DNA from: Calliopum simillimum
Taxonomy: Eukaryota > Arthropoda > Insecta > Diptera > Lauxaniidae
NCBI GenBank assembly: GCA_951812925.1
Contig: OX638370.1
Location: forward strand, 40,055,948-40,119,947
Length of the DNA: 64,000 nucleotides
Reading direction: 5' to 3'
Part shown: piece after piece, positions 1-12,395 of the stretch
Numbering within the stretch: the stretch's first letter is position 1
Layout: each line of letters opens with the position of its first letter
Program-made: the position numbers and the translations under genes
Notes under the pieces: generated by a model
What the model saw: only the letters and a program-made list of their open reading frames with translations
The model's database searches: none
Told to the model about the DNA's origin: nothing

Positions 1-825
1 TCTTTCACTTTTTCTCCTTTTTCTGCCTTCTTCCTTTAAATTCTACTTAGTATTAAGTTATTTTTTGTTAGGCCTAGGTTGTTTTATGTTTAACGTCATC
101 AACTACTTATCCCGAATTTACTTTTTATAATTAGTTTATATCCATTATGATTTTAATACCTATTGATGTACTATAAAAGATTAAATCTTATTGTACTATG
201 AATTGAAATAAATAAATAAATAAATAAATTATTCTAGTCTGTAAGAAATTCTATGTTCAAAGACTAATGAAAGAAATAAATAAATAAAAATAAGCACAAT
301 TTGAGAACGCTGAGCTTAGTAATTTTTACGGTTCAGCTCTGATTTTTAAGACATTCGGGTTTGAAAATTTTACAGTAAAAAACAAAAAATAGTATTTAAT
401 GTCTTTTTCAACTATATATTAATTTCCACTTTTTCTATTTAATTGAGTCTTCACGACGAGCAATGTGCTAATAAAAAACATTTCTGCTATTTCTCTGTTA
501 CTGTTACACTTTCAATAAGGTTATTGAGCTTTCCATGTTAGTTAAATGTAACTCATATGACGTGTTGTGCGCGATAATATAGGAAATAATATTGAAATAA
601 GTAGCTATAGCTTTTTCAAAACTTACGGGAAATTGTCTATTATTTAAATATTTTCAAGATAAAATCTTATACTTTTCAAATCTAAACGTAATTCATCCGA
701 TGGAAACGTAGTGTAAATAATACATCCGTGCAGTTAACTGCTCCCTACGAAATTCGCAGTAGATCGTTTAACTTCCCAACATATTGCTGATCAACCGAGT
801 AATCCTATAATCAATACCGATATCC
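1..825. other. AT-rich non-coding DNA
   Basis: No coding region, RNA gene or clear repeat structure is visible. The stretch contains a short (AAAT)n run near 207-230. If the Synaptogyrin gene on the minus strand continues past the left edge, this is probably its intron 1 (inference). Confidence 0.5.
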
Positions 826-1312
826 TGCAGAGGCAGTGGCGGATCCAGCACTGTCAAGAGGGGGGGCCGATTGACTACTTTTGTAGATAATGAAAGAATG
901 TTCTTAAAATCTTTACATATAATTTTAATAAAAGAGTTAGTGGTATCACTATGGACCCCTGCGATATATATGTGGCATTATAGCTGCCACCCTAACCTAA
1001 CCTTACTTTAGCCAAGAGATGGGATAATATACTTCCAGAAGCCTTATGCGAAGTGAACAACACCTTTAAAAATAACTTAATTCGGAAATGGGAGGAAAAA
1101 GCCTTATCATCTAGTGAGAACCCCAAGAAAAGTTCTTGCCTGCAGAAGACGAAAAAACTTTAGTATGATGGAAGCAATTTTAAACAACAAAAATCTACAC
1201 TGAAATGATGAAGGTATCCCTTAAAACGTGTAAAAGCCTCGAGAACCCTGCAAACTCGTAATAATTGTCAAAATCTATACGAACTTTGACAGTTTTACGA
1301 GTTTACGAGACT

Positions 1313-2594
1313 TTCGATGCTTTTACACGTATTAAGGAATACCCTAAATGTCAGGACACTGTATAAGTACTTATTTACTACCCAAAAAGATGGGCTCGGT
1401 AAACAACGATGTCAAGAGGACTTGGAAGAAGCAGAGCATATGCTGTGTACTTACCCTACAGTGATCAGACGCAGAATTAAGTACCCAGGTTCCGGGTTTC
1501 TAATTCCACTGCAAAGACGAAATTTTTATACAATCTAGAGCTGTTCTGATTGGGAAAGAGGATGTACAAAATATTTTTTAGATCGTGATGAAATTCATAG
1601 CTTTTAAAATAATAGTAATCAATTTGGATGCTCATAACGATTTATTTGGGGAAAACTTAGATGCAAAAGATAATTTATTGGATTGGAATGAGGTTGCACA
1701 CCCGTAATTTCAAAAAACCCTTTAAAGTCCGATTAAATTGGGAAATTTTTTATGGGGTAAAGTGGGAAATGTTATTTCACGATTGCTAGTCCCCATTTGT
1801 CAACTTATTATACTATTTCATGATCCAAATAAGTGTTGTACATTTATATTGTGAGTAACCACTCCGGAAAAGCTAAGCGAGTTGCAAAAAGCAGCTGAGA
1901 AACGTTAAGCAAATAAACGGAAGAAAGAGGGGAACGAATCACAAAAAATAGAGTACCAGGAGCAAAAAAGCACCATCAGCAAAGAAAGCGTCAAAGAAGA
2001 AACAAAGAAGTTCTAGCTCAGATGAAGATCGTGATTATTGCACCATTTGCATGGAACTCATGCCCGAAATCATGATCAGATACAATACCATCACACATTT
2101 TTTCATATATTTTTTTCCAGCAAAATCATTATTTCTTTTCATATTTACTCCTATGGGTGCGTTCCTTGAACCTTTTTTGACTTACAATAAAGATATTAGA
2201 ACTTTTTTCCAACATTTGTATTAGTTTTTATGAGTTTTGAAAGTTTCCCACTTTACCCCACGATTTTTATTTTTTGCCATTTTGGGCATCCTCGCTTACA
2301 GCGTCGTACTCAACAGAAAATCCATATTTTCGGTTCGTTTCTTCGGCAAAAATATAGCTTATTTAATTTTCTTTATTATAGGAAGTTGAAACATGAAAAA
2401 ATAAGAAGTTTTGTTCATTTCATGGAGCTTCGAAAAAAAAAGTCCCACTTTACCCCACTTTCCCCTACTTTTATTACCTTTGAGTACATTTCACGCCATA
2501 TGGCATGAGTCCCAAAAACCACTTTTGAAGCAAAAATTTTTAAAAATTATTTTCAATTAGGAGTGGCCGTACCAAAGGGCCTAAGTACCATTTC
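1313..2594. repeat. Tandem duplication, copy 1 (period 1297 bp)
   Basis: This block is repeated almost base for base at 2610-3892. I saw only isolated differences, for example a G/A change in the lysine-rich stretch near 1980 versus 3280 and one inserted base near the right end. The block holds a non-LTR retrotransposon tail, a lysine/serine-rich stretch around 1960-2060 that resembles a degenerate transposase C-terminus ending in a CysxxCys motif, and AT-rich DNA. The two copies must be of recent origin, or one is an assembly artefact. Confidence 0.85.
1323..1610 (+). pseudogene. C-terminal remnant of a non-LTR retrotransposon ORF2
   Basis: The plus-strand translation contains a Cys...Glu-Glu-Ala-Glu-His-Met-Leu-Cys...Arg-Arg-Arg-Ile-Lys-Tyr pattern. 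That is the cysteine/histidine motif found after the RNase H domain in many insect non-LTR elements, where a transcript arrives at 'AEHxLCxCP' followed by RRR. The frame is short and closed by a stop near 1538. The same family is present at 44400-44670, and an identical copy lies at 2620-2907 through the tandem duplication. No reverse transcriptase is attached. Family assignment is by motif only. Confidence 0.5.
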
Positions 2595-2609
2595 GAGGCA
2601 AATGTAATG

Positions 2610-3892
2610 TTCGATGCTTTTACACGTATTAAGGAATACCCTAAATGTCAGGACACTGTATAAGTACTTATTTACTACCCAAAAAGATGGGCTCGGTAAA
2701 CAACGATGTCAAGAGGACTTGGAAGAAGCAGAGCATATGCTGTGTACTTACCCTACAGTGATCAGACGCAGAATTAAGTACCCAGGTTCCGGGTTTCTAA
2801 TTCCACTGCAAAGACGAAATTTTTATACAATCTAGAGCTGTTCTGATTGGGAAAGAGGATGTACAAAATATTTTTTAGATCGTGATGAAATTCATAGCTT
2901 TTAAAATAATAGTAATCAATTTGGATGCTCATAACGATTTATTTGGGGAAAACTTAGATGCAAAAGATAATTTATTGGATTGGAATGAGGTTGCACACCC
3001 GTAATTTCAAAAAACCCTTTAAAGTCCGATTAAATTGGGAAATTTTTTATGGGGTAAAGTGGGAAATGTTATTTCACGATTGCTAGTCCCCATTTGTCAA
3101 CTTATTATACTATTTCATGATCCAAATAAGTGTTGTACATTTATATTGTGAGTAACCACTCCGGAAAAGCTAAGCGAGTTGCAAAAAGCAGCTGAGAAAC
3201 GTTAAGCAAATAAACGGAAGAAAGAGGGGAACGAATCACAAAAAATAGAGTACCAGGAGCAAAAAAGCACCATCAGCAAAAAAAGCGTCAAAGAAGAAAC
3301 AAAGAAGTTCTAGCTCAGATGAAGATCGTGATTATTGCACCATTTGCATGGAACTCATGCCCGAAATCATGATCAGATACAATACCATCACACATTTTTT
3401 CATATATTTTTTTCCAGCAAAATCATTATTTCTTTTCATATTTACTCCTATGGGTGCGTTCCTTGAACCTTTTTTGACTTACAATAAAGATATTAGAACT
3501 TTTTTCCAACATTTGTATTAGTTTTTATGAGTTTTGAAAGTTTCCCACTTTACCCCACGATTTTTATTTTTTGCCATTTTGGGCATCCTCGCTTACAGCG
3601 TCGTACTCAACAGAAAATCCATATTTTCGGTTCGTTTCTTCGGCAAAAATATAGCTTATTTAATTTTCTTTATTATAGGAAGTTGAAACATGAAAAAATA
3701 AGAAGTTTTGTTCATTTCATGGAGCTTCGAAAAAAAAAGTCCCACTTTACCCCACTTTCCCCTACTTTTATTACCTTTGAGTACATTTCACGCCATATGG
3801 CATGAGTCCCAAAAACCACTTTTGAAGCAAAAATTTTTAAAAATTATTTTCAATTGAGGAGTGGCCGTACCAAAGGGCCTAAGTACCATTTC
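2610..3892. repeat. Tandem duplication, copy 2
   Basis: Near-identical second copy of 1313-2594, joined through about 15 unrelated bases (2595-2609). Its right end continues into the palindromic element at 3850-4097, whereas copy 1 stops inside the same left terminus (2560-2594). Copy 1 is therefore cut off within that small element. Confidence 0.85.
2620..2907 (+). pseudogene. Duplicate of the non-LTR C-terminal remnant
   Basis: Identical in sequence to the remnant at 1323-1610, because it lies inside the second copy of the tandem duplication. It has no independent significance. Confidence 0.5.
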
Positions 3893-4097
3893 TTTTTAAG
3901 TGCTTTATAGTCGTTTATTTGATTGTTATAATTTTTTTAACATAATGATATAAATTTCTCATTATGAAGTAAACTTTTAGTGAAAACAAAAAACAATTTT
4001 ATTGACTGCTAACAAAATGTCACCCGTTTCATATAATGACACTACTTTTGCCTCGAAATGTTACTTAGGCCCTTTGGTACGGCCACTCCTCAATTAT
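3850..4097. mobile_element. Small palindromic element (MITE) with ~40-bp inverted ends
   Basis: The left end reads TTGAGGAGTGGCCGTACC and continues for about 40 bases; the right end (about 4050-4097) is its reverse complement with few mismatches. The interior (3900-4050) resembles the repeats at 17390-17560 and 17700-17900, including the shared words AAGTAAACTTTT and TATAATGACA. A clear target duplication was not found. It lies inside the hAT element. Confidence 0.6.
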
Positions 4098-4249
4098 TGT
4101 TAAGATGGCTCTTAGTAGTAAGAAAATGGACAGTAACGATTTTTAAAGTAAAAAGGAAAGAAAAAGTTCCGAAAGGGTTAAAAAATGTAATTACTTGGCT
4201 TGAGAGGGGGGGCCGATCGCCCCCCCTTGGATCCGCCACTGTGCAGAGG

Positions 4250-7200
4250 GGACGAGTTTGAATAAGTTATCGACGGTTACATTGAGTTTTTTTTTAAGGC
4301 TTTAACGTCTATTGTTCTTTTTATTAAAAAAAATATAAATTCAATCAAACCAATTATGTGCTCAAGGTGCTAACCTATTAAGATAATAACCATGATTTAT
4401 TTTTTCTTGAGAGCTTTACATTTTTCCAATGACCGCTACAAAAATAATTTCGATAAGTAATTTGAATGAAAATATGTTCATCACTGCCAACTACTAACAC
4501 TCACACAGTCAGAATGTCATGCTTTTGTATATGTAGTGCCCCAACAAGAAGCATTGTAAGCTGTTTTCGAGAAGAGAGGAAAAAAGCGCATCTTTTCTAG
4601 CGAAAACCACGATAGATAGAAGGCTGAAATTTTTAGGAGTTATAGACCTGAGCTCAAACTATATTTTTGAAGAAAAATGCTTCTATGGAAAATGGGTGCC
4701 GTATGGCACCGCTGGGCATTAATGGGTTAAAAGGGGAAAAAATGCGTTTTTCGCGTTCAGCGACCTCAAATTCGTTTAGAAAAAATGGTTTGCAATTTGT
4801 TACAATTATTTTCAATGTACTGTTGTACTAACTTTTTATAGTTAATACACAAATCAAAAGCACAAAAAAATTTTGGGTAAACTTTTTTTTTATGGCATTT
4901 AAAACAAAATCCCATCCCAACCATATAAATTCATTCGGTCTTGTAGAAATCCTAGGTTAAAAGCCCCAGACACTCCACTATTATTTAAAAAATAAATTAA
5001 ATGTAATTATATTTTAAAATTTAAATATGATTTGGTTAGTCGCAAACCAACAAGTCAGAGGGAACGCTGACCTTTGTGCTTTTGGTGTTTTAGTATTTTG
5101 GCTGGGATAACCTTGGCTTATGTTTCAAAATGTGTGCTTCCAATCAGCATTCACGGAACACGGTTTTCCGGAAAGGAGTTTAATTACACAGTGCAACACG
5201 AAAAAACCAAACAACTTTTTGATTGCTGTTTGTAAAAGCTTATGATGTTACTAGAAAACCATATTAGGGTTTTGCTAGTTAAGGTCCAGGTCGGATTTTA
5301 TGGCTCTTTATAAATAGGGTTCAAACTGGTTTTTTCAAAGCTTTTTCGGCTATATCGCTTAGATTTTAATAAATATCTCACAAACTGTACAAGCTATTTT
5401 GACGAATGTTGAGAGAGACCATACACTGGGCGAAAATAAGGCAAAATCAGATAAGTGCCACTCTCACTTTTTAACAATAAGATATTTTAACACGTCAAAA
5501 AGTGGGGTTCCGCAAATATATATTTAAACCCATTTTTCGGAGAACCGTGGGTAGCGTATTTAAAATTCTTCCGAAGACATGCCGCGTTCAGAAAGGTAAA
5601 CAGTAAGAATGGCGCTGGAATCAGCTTCTTGCTTCTCTGGAACAGCATCAGTAGTCTTTTCAATGCACTTTTGGTTCTTGTTGGGACAGTATGTGTATTC
5701 TTATACATGAAATGTACATGCATACATATACAATATATCTCACATTTAGTGCTGGTAACTGTTTCTTTCTTCTGTGAACAGTTAAAAAATTCACAAGTAC
5801 AAAAACGTCTCTATGTGCGAATATTTCGAGGTTAAATCTATGTATAGGTATGTAGGTAGGTGGCTTTACTTAAAACACAAACAAATGAAAAAAGAAAAAC
5901 ACAAATTCATATACTCGGACACACATAGAAAAAGTGACAGTAGTATTTGCAAATATTTTGTGTAAACATTGAAAAGCTTTTGCTGTTCCTCTTCCCCCCG
6001 CTTTTGTCAAATGGGATCGGAAAAGTGGAGGCGTAAAAAACAGACAGAAACAACATACGACAAGAAAGTTGCCCTAGTTACACGTATATTTGACACACAC
6101 ATTAGAAACGGAAAAATGGCAATAGCAAAAGATGAAAAAGAAATAAAAGAATACGAGAAAAGCTTTTTGCGTTTTGCTTTTCTACTCGGTTGACAGTTGA
6201 CGGTTATAACCGTTATAATATACACCTACACAATTAAGACGTATGAACGAGAAAGCAGCATATCATGTGGAATCGGACATAACAGTTGAGCGGAAATTAC
6301 ACTGTAAACTTAAACAAGAAGAATTCATTTCAACGCAAGAAATTCTTAAATTCTCTTTGAGTGAGATGTCCTTTGTTAAAAATAGGTCGAGTTGATTTTA
6401 ATATCCTTCAAATACTTAAGTGAAAAATCATGGCCAAGAATATTCAGTTAAGCCAGTTATTGGAAAATACTTGACACCGGCCCAGGGTAACTTTGCGTCA
6501 AGGTTAAAGAATCGACTAATTGCTGGAACTTGAGAGAACAGGAGCAGCCCTCCAGAATACATACTCGAAGAGTGCGTATGAACAAAATTAAATAATTTAT
6601 CATACATCAAGTACCTTGGTCTGTGGGTCAATAAGCGGATGTGTGGTAATTTTCATCGATTTCCACATTGTTTATTTTTTTATCTGATAAAACCAAAGTG
6701 ACGCACAGTGGTATTTTGGCGGAAAAAAAACAATTTTTCGGGCACTAAGTTTCAAAATCTAATGGTGTAGTTTTATAGAGAAATGTTTCACTAAGAAGGT
6801 TGCGTTAAAATTTTTTCTAAAAAGCTACATTTTTCTTCGAAAAAGGAGTCAAAGTCACTTAAAGGTTGTGAGTGTGAAACTGATTAACTTTTTCATGCAA
6901 CTCAGTGGCGTATTTATATAAATGATTTTTGTTACACACATTTTTATTGCATTCTTTAGTGAAATGTAATATTTTGTGTATGCGCAGATTAAAATGGCTT
7001 TATGAAATGCAGCGTTTGCAATTTTCTTACTTAATTACCAAGTTAGCCACTTCCTGCTACGTCTTAAGTTAGGATAGGTTTAAGTGGAGGCAAATTAGTC
7101 ACACATAGACCAAAAATGTCCATAGTGATACCACAACATCCCGTACGTTGAGTTACGTAGATGTAATTAATAAGATGTAATAATGGGTTTTAAGCCCTCA

Positions 7201-7310
7201 TCAGTCTTGAGTGTGAAGGCTTTAGAAGCCATTGCGAAGTTTTTGATTGGTTTTAGACCAGTATCTAAAACCAAGGTGACCAAATTTTCAAAATGCCAAT
7301 GTGGGGCATT
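4250..7310. other. Non-coding stretch, no recognised feature
   Basis: About 3 kb with no gene I can support. Open frames here are short, AT-driven and unlike any family I recognise. I looked on the minus strand for further Synaptogyrin exons and found none. The sequence is probably intronic if Synaptogyrin extends beyond the left edge. Confidence 0.5.
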
Positions 7311-8043
7311 CTAGTAAGGGTGTTACCTTTGGCCTGGCCAAACATTAAATACCCTACACAGCAGTATTTTGAAAATTTTGCGTATATAGGAGGTGCCACG
7401 CCCTCTTGTTCGGATTCACCCAGTTTTTTCTCAGAGTTTGAATTTATAGTTCTTAGTATTTGAATGAAATTTGGTTGGATTATCTACGCCCTCTTTTCTT
7501 ATTTTATCCAGTTTTTGCATAAAGCTTGCATTTATAATTCTTAGTGTCTAAGTAAAATTTGGTTAGATTGTCTCAAAAACACTTTCAGTGTAGCGTTTTG
7601 AAGCTTTTGCTTATATGAGAAGTGCCACGCCCTCTTGTCCGAATTCGCCCAGTTTTTGCTCAGAGCTTGCACTTACAATTCGTAGTATTTATGTGTATTT
7701 TGGTTGCGTTATCGTAAAAGTACTCCAAAAGTTACATTTTGAATATATTTTTTGTATGGGCGTCCGTTAACCGATTTCGCCTATTTTCAATCCCCCGAGC
7801 TAACTTGACGGAGGATGTGCACCAAATTTCATTGATTTATCTTGCTTAGTTTTTGCAAAAAATGTATTTCCACACACAGCCAGCCAGCCACCCAGCCAGC
7901 CAGCCAGACAGACGGACATGGCTATATCGACTCAGGAGATGACGCTGATCAAGAATATATTTACTTTTCTATATCTGCCACGCCTCATTCTCTGCGTTAC
8001 AAACGGAAGGACAAAGTGAATATACCCTGGGTGTAGGGTATAA
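7311..8043 (-). mobile_element. Helentron/DINE-like non-autonomous element, copy A
   Basis: Read on the minus strand, it starts with an inverted motif ATACCCTACACCCAGGGTAT (about 8040 downwards). It then has a conserved 5' block, a GGCT-type microsatellite (CAGC on the plus strand, 7878-7910), several copies of a ~140-bp unit containing GTGGCACCTCC, and a 3' end. The 3' end is a short hairpin TTGGCCAGGCCAA followed about 12 bases later by CTAG. This architecture of sub-terminal inverted motif, microsatellite, central tandem repeats and terminal hairpin is that of DINE-1/helentron-associated elements. No coding capacity remains. Copies B and C in this window share the same order. Confidence 0.6.
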
Positions 8044-10092
8044 AAAGAAGAATATTGCATAATTTTAGGACTTAAATTCCGTTTTTGTTTTCGAGTTTTT
8101 TCATATTTGGCTTTGTATTAGATTCGCTGTAGCTTGTTCAAATTCAACAATTTGAGGAAATTTTGTAGGGATGAATTTCATGACTTTAATTTACGGACTT
8201 TATTTTTGTTATGTGACCTTGGCACCTTAAGTTGGTAGAAGCTGAGATAATGTGTACAACTAGTCAAAAACAAAACATTTCAAATAAATAACCTTTATAA
8301 ATGAAATGAAGTGCATCGAGACACTATACTTGATGATCGGACGCCAAATGACGGAGCAATAGAAAAAATCCACTTATTCACATATTAATCTATCTGGCCC
8401 GGTAGTGACTTCGTTCGCTCGTTCCCGATAGCCTTTGAATATGTATCAAATCCGTCCATGAAAGATACGATAAACATCATAGTTTCATAATGATAGCCAC
8501 TTTTGGCGCAGAGATATAGCATTTGGTAATATTTTTTTGTGTAGGGAGTGTAAAGTTTCCTCGTTCAAACCCTCCTAGATTTTGCATGGTGAATGGCAGA
8601 TATACTAATCATCCATACACCAACTTTCATTATAGTAGCTGCCATAGGTGCAGAGATATGGGAGAGACACCTCACCGCTTTCAGATCCTTCTACAGACAA
8701 ACAAATTAAAAAATTATGTAAATCGCACGTGCAGTTTCCGTCGTGTCCTGGGCATACTTATGTATATGTATATACTTAGCATATATTAACACTGTTCATT
8801 GAACACTGTTTTAAAATTATTAGTACCTTATTTAAGTGAATGAAATTAATTCTAAATGAGAGAACTCCCCAGAAAATTTCGTTCATAAACGAAAAAAAAT
8901 TATTCGAAAGTCGAAACCATTCAGCTACTAACTAACCATCGATAGATGCTTCACTAGTAACCGGAGTTGGAACCGAATATTAAGATTTGATTTTTCGGAG
9001 TCGGTACCGGAACTGAAACAAAAATTGAAACCGAAGTCGGAAATAAGAAATATAGATTATGAGAGCTTTTATTGCTTTTCTCTTTTCTTTCCGTTTTGAC
9101 AATTCAACGGCATAACTTTCAATTCAAAGCTTCTGGAAGGTGGAGGTCAAAATCAATCGGAAGTTCCGACCTTTTTGGAAGTGGAACCAAAGCTTCGCAA
9201 TATCCCTTATTTAAACATCATTGAAATTGAGTTAATTGCTATTAAAATAAAAATATTTTAAGAACATAAGCAGAACAAAACTATGTTTGAAGTAATTTTT
9301 ATCTAATTGAGCAAATGTGGAACAATCCGGACAAAATTACGTGATTCCGAGACTTTCAAGGACGCAAAAAACTGCGTGACAAAAGCAGCTTATGCGAGAC
9401 TGTCCCGCAGAATCCGGGACGTGTGGTCGACCTGCTTAAAACTTGTAAATGCCTCGAAAATTCGAACGCTTTCGAGCCTCGTGAAAGAACTATCAAAAAT
9501 CGCATGGGATGCAGTTTACGAGAATTTTACCAAAAACTTTCCAGTTAACCTCATTTTATTCTCCCGAAAATTGATCTTAGATCTTCTTTCATTGCCATTG
9601 CCTTACTGATTAGCAACAATTTTAGCATCCTCTACGCTGTTTAGGTTTTGGCTAGTAAGTACTAGTTTCATTATTTAACTCAAAACCTTTATTTCAATTA
9701 ATTCGACTCAACAAAAAGGAGCAATTGTTTTCAAAGAAAATTCACAATCAACGAATACTATGCTACATAAATGTATGTATGTCTGCATGTGCTACAAATA
9801 TGAAAAATACAAATCATCTTGATGTCCTTGTGCAACAAATGAGTAATGCAAAATATTGCTTTGATAGGAATACATTCATACAAAAGTTGGAAAAAGCCCA
9901 TGGGTATGAGAGTAAGGAGGCGTTGCTTAGGATGATGTAATTTGCTTTATACACGTACATATGTATGTATATTGTACGTTAACTTTAAAATTAAATTAAC
10001 TGATAGGTAGTTACTATAATTCTTGAAAAATGCTATCATCATATTGATGTCCGCCAGACAGGCGACAATAAATTGAAGTTACTTGATTTATA
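8044..10092. other. Non-coding stretch
   Basis: No gene supported. Two small plus-strand open frames (9307-9609, 100 codons; 9725-9940, 71 codons) do not resemble known families and lack convincing start or splice context. I leave them unannotated. Confidence 0.45.
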
Positions 10093-10094
10093 TA

Positions 10095-11623
10095 CAGGGT
10101 GGGCGGGAATCGGTGGAACACCGGAAAATTTAAAACTCCAGGGACTATTCTGAACAACTTTTCTTAACTCCATTTTCGAAACTTGCAAATCGAACAAAGA
10201 TAGCTAGGAAGATCGGGTTATAGCTTTACATATACCAGTATATGAATGGATTTTAATAATATTGGTGTCATATGAAAGGCCTTTTAATTGGCTACAAAAT
10301 CATAGCAATGATTTTCGAGATATGGCGAATTTTCGGTGTTATTGCAATGTTTTGCTAATTTTCATGAAAATTTCTCTGGCTTACTTTTTTGTTTTCCTAT
10401 TAGCTTATAAAGGAAACCAGGTATAAATTGCATTAAGATGAATGGAAATAGATTAGGCTTCCATAATTTGTTACCAAAACTCATAAGACATTTTTTGCAA
10501 AAATAGTGCCTTAAAAAAACTGGTAAAAATTTTTTAAAATCTCGAAAAATGTGACTCGGGCTTAAAACTTTTCTTTACCAATTTTGTAACCAATCAAAAT
10601 ACCTTTAATATGATTCCAATATTATTATTATTGTATTATAAATCCATTAAGAGGTTTCGAGCTTATATCGTTTTTCATACAGCTATATCCCGATCTTCCG
10701 ATGGCTATATGGATGGTTTTGAGAATTTCAAAAAAATAAAACAAAGAAAAGTAGTTCAGAATAGTCGCAGGAGTCCTAAATTTTCCGGTGTTCTACCGAT
10801 TCCCACCAAATTATTAAACCCAAAATTAATGAATGTAGTGACACATTTGTTATTTACGTTGATAGTCAGACAGCCATTACGGCCCTTGGGTCCAATATTA
10901 CTAAGCCTCGTTTAGTCCTTAGCTGCAAAAAATCCCTATGTGAAGTAGGACAGCCATGTAATGTTACAATATGTTGGGTTCCTGGACACAGTAATTTCGT
11001 TGGTAACGAAAATGCTGATGAACTTGCTAGGAAAGGGTCTTTAACTGACATAATTTCTGAAACCTATATTATGAAACCACTTGCATTGATAAGAGCCAAC
11101 ATTGACTCTAAATGTATTTTGTGGGCTAATTTTAGATGGTCAAACTTAACTACATGTGTTACGTCGAGGGCGATTTGGCCACTGTATGACGCTAACAGAA
11201 CATGTAGAATTATTTCATTAGATAGACAAAGCCTCAGAACTTTAATTGGTGTCATTACAGGACACTATTTTATAGGCAGACACGCTTTTAGATTGGGCCT
11301 TACTGACGTAGGAGATCTTTGTAGAAGTTGTAAAGATTCTGACGTCGAAGAGTCCATTTTTCATTTCCTTTGTGAATGCCCAGCGTTGCCTAACCGACGT
11401 TACAAGGTGTTCGAAAGTCACTTCTTCGACTCTCTTGAAGATATAGCTCAAAAGAGTCCCAAATCCATTTTGGAGCTTATAAAAATTTCTAAATGGTTCA
11501 CATAGGTTAACAACGAAGTTATATATCGGGTATACAATGGGCCTAATCGCGGCCTAAGTTATGATGGCAACAGCCATCTCCCGCGCTAACCTAACCTAAC
11601 CTAACCGATTCCCACCCACCCTG
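10095..11623. mobile_element. TIR DNA element (CAGGGTGGG ends, TA target) carrying a retrotransposon insertion
   Basis: The left end CAGGGTGGGCGGGAATCGGT (10095) and the right end (inverted, ending 11623) match with one change, and both are flanked by TA. Without the inserted retroelement the element is about 720 bp. Its halves pair over roughly 50 bases at the ends (10095-10160 against 10745-10810), with further pairing inside. A 30-base stretch near 10250 (AATAATATTGGTGTCATATG) recurs in both arms of the element at 52132-54434, so the two belong to one family. It encodes no transposase. Confidence 0.75.
10808..11603 (+). mobile_element. 5'-truncated non-LTR retrotransposon (RNase H and C-terminus)
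   Basis: One frame is open from 10810 to the stop at 11505. It begins in an RNase H domain: YVDSQTAI with the catalytic Asp near 10860, then WVPGHSNFVGNENADELA, the conserved GH...N.AD block. It then runs into the C-terminal Cys/His region (LCRSCKD...FHFLCECPAL). Elements with RNase H belong to the I/LOA/R1-type clades. The 3' end is a short (CTAAC)n tail at 11586-11603, and a 13-bp direct repeat ACCGATTCCCACC flanks it (10795-10807 and 11604-11616). The reverse transcriptase is missing, as expected after incomplete reverse transcription. It landed inside the right end of the TIR element. Confidence 0.85.
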
Positions 11624-11625
11624 TA

Positions 11626-12046
11626 TATGTTCGAAAGGTACCGATCTAAGGGAAGTACGACAAGAAGTGTTTGCTTTTTATGTTATTTATTCAATTGCAT
11701 ATGAATTAAGTGTGGCATTAACAAATAAACGAAATTGTAGTAAATTATAGTAAAGAGGAAAGCACAAGAGAAGCTTTCAGGAATACAGTCCCCACTCATA
11801 AAATTTGGAAAAATCAATAAACTAAAAATTATATTTCAAGGGTTCCATTCTGATTCTAATAAAATGTTATGATATTTTTCGCATGATTTGAGTTGATTGT
11901 TTTTATGTGCGATTCTGCTAAAATAACGAAGTTTCGCGTTACTCGAATTCTTACATAAAATATTGCAAGTCTGGGTTTCACATAAATATTGCAAATCTGG
12001 GTTTCACATAAATATTGCAACTACGAGTATTTAAAGCCATGGAAAT
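11626..12046. other. Non-coding stretch with short repeats
   Basis: No gene. A ~30-base unit (AATATTGCAAATCTGGGTTTCACAT in variants) is repeated two to three times at 11955-12025. Confidence 0.5.
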
Positions 12047-12395
12047 ACCCTACACACAGGGTATATTCACTTTGTCCTTCCGCTTGTAACGCAGAGAAAG
12101 AGGCGTGGCAGGTATAGAAAAGTATACATTTTCTTTTGATCAGTGTCACCGTAATAGTTGATTAAGCCATGTAGACGTATGTATATACTAGGGATAGTAA
12201 GTAAAAACTCTGAGCAAAAACTAGGCAAATAAGGACGAGAGAGCGTTGCACCTCCCATATCAACAAAAGTTTCAAAATGTTATACTTTAAGCGTCTTAGA
12301 GATAACCCAACCGAATTTCACTCAAACTCTCAGCACAATAAGCGCAAGCTCTACACAAAAACAAGGTAAACTCGGTAAAGAGGACGTGGCACGTT

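Larger units (their letters stand above)
834..4241. mobile_element. hAT-type non-autonomous DNA transposon with 8-bp target duplication
   Basis: The two ends are inverted copies of each other: CAGTGGCGGATCCA starts at 834 and its reverse complement ends at 4241. Both are followed inward by a run of G (or C) and GGCCGAT. The element is flanked by a perfect 8-bp direct repeat TGCAGAGG at 826-833 and 4242-4249. An 8-bp duplication with a CAGTG start is the hallmark of the hAT superfamily. No hAT transposase remains. The interior is a 1.3 kb tandem duplication (1313-2594 and 2610-3892), a small palindromic element (3850-4097) and pieces of a non-LTR retrotransposon. Ends and duplication are seen directly; the hAT assignment rests on duplication length and terminal sequence. 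Confidence 0.8.

Noticed and set aside
2230..2508. 92-codon frame present twice (also 3527-3805)
   Set aside because: Its two copies are due only to the tandem DNA duplication. The protein has no recognisable features.
9307..9609. 100-codon plus-strand frame with basic composition
   Set aside because: No family match, no splice or promoter context, and short enough to arise by chance.
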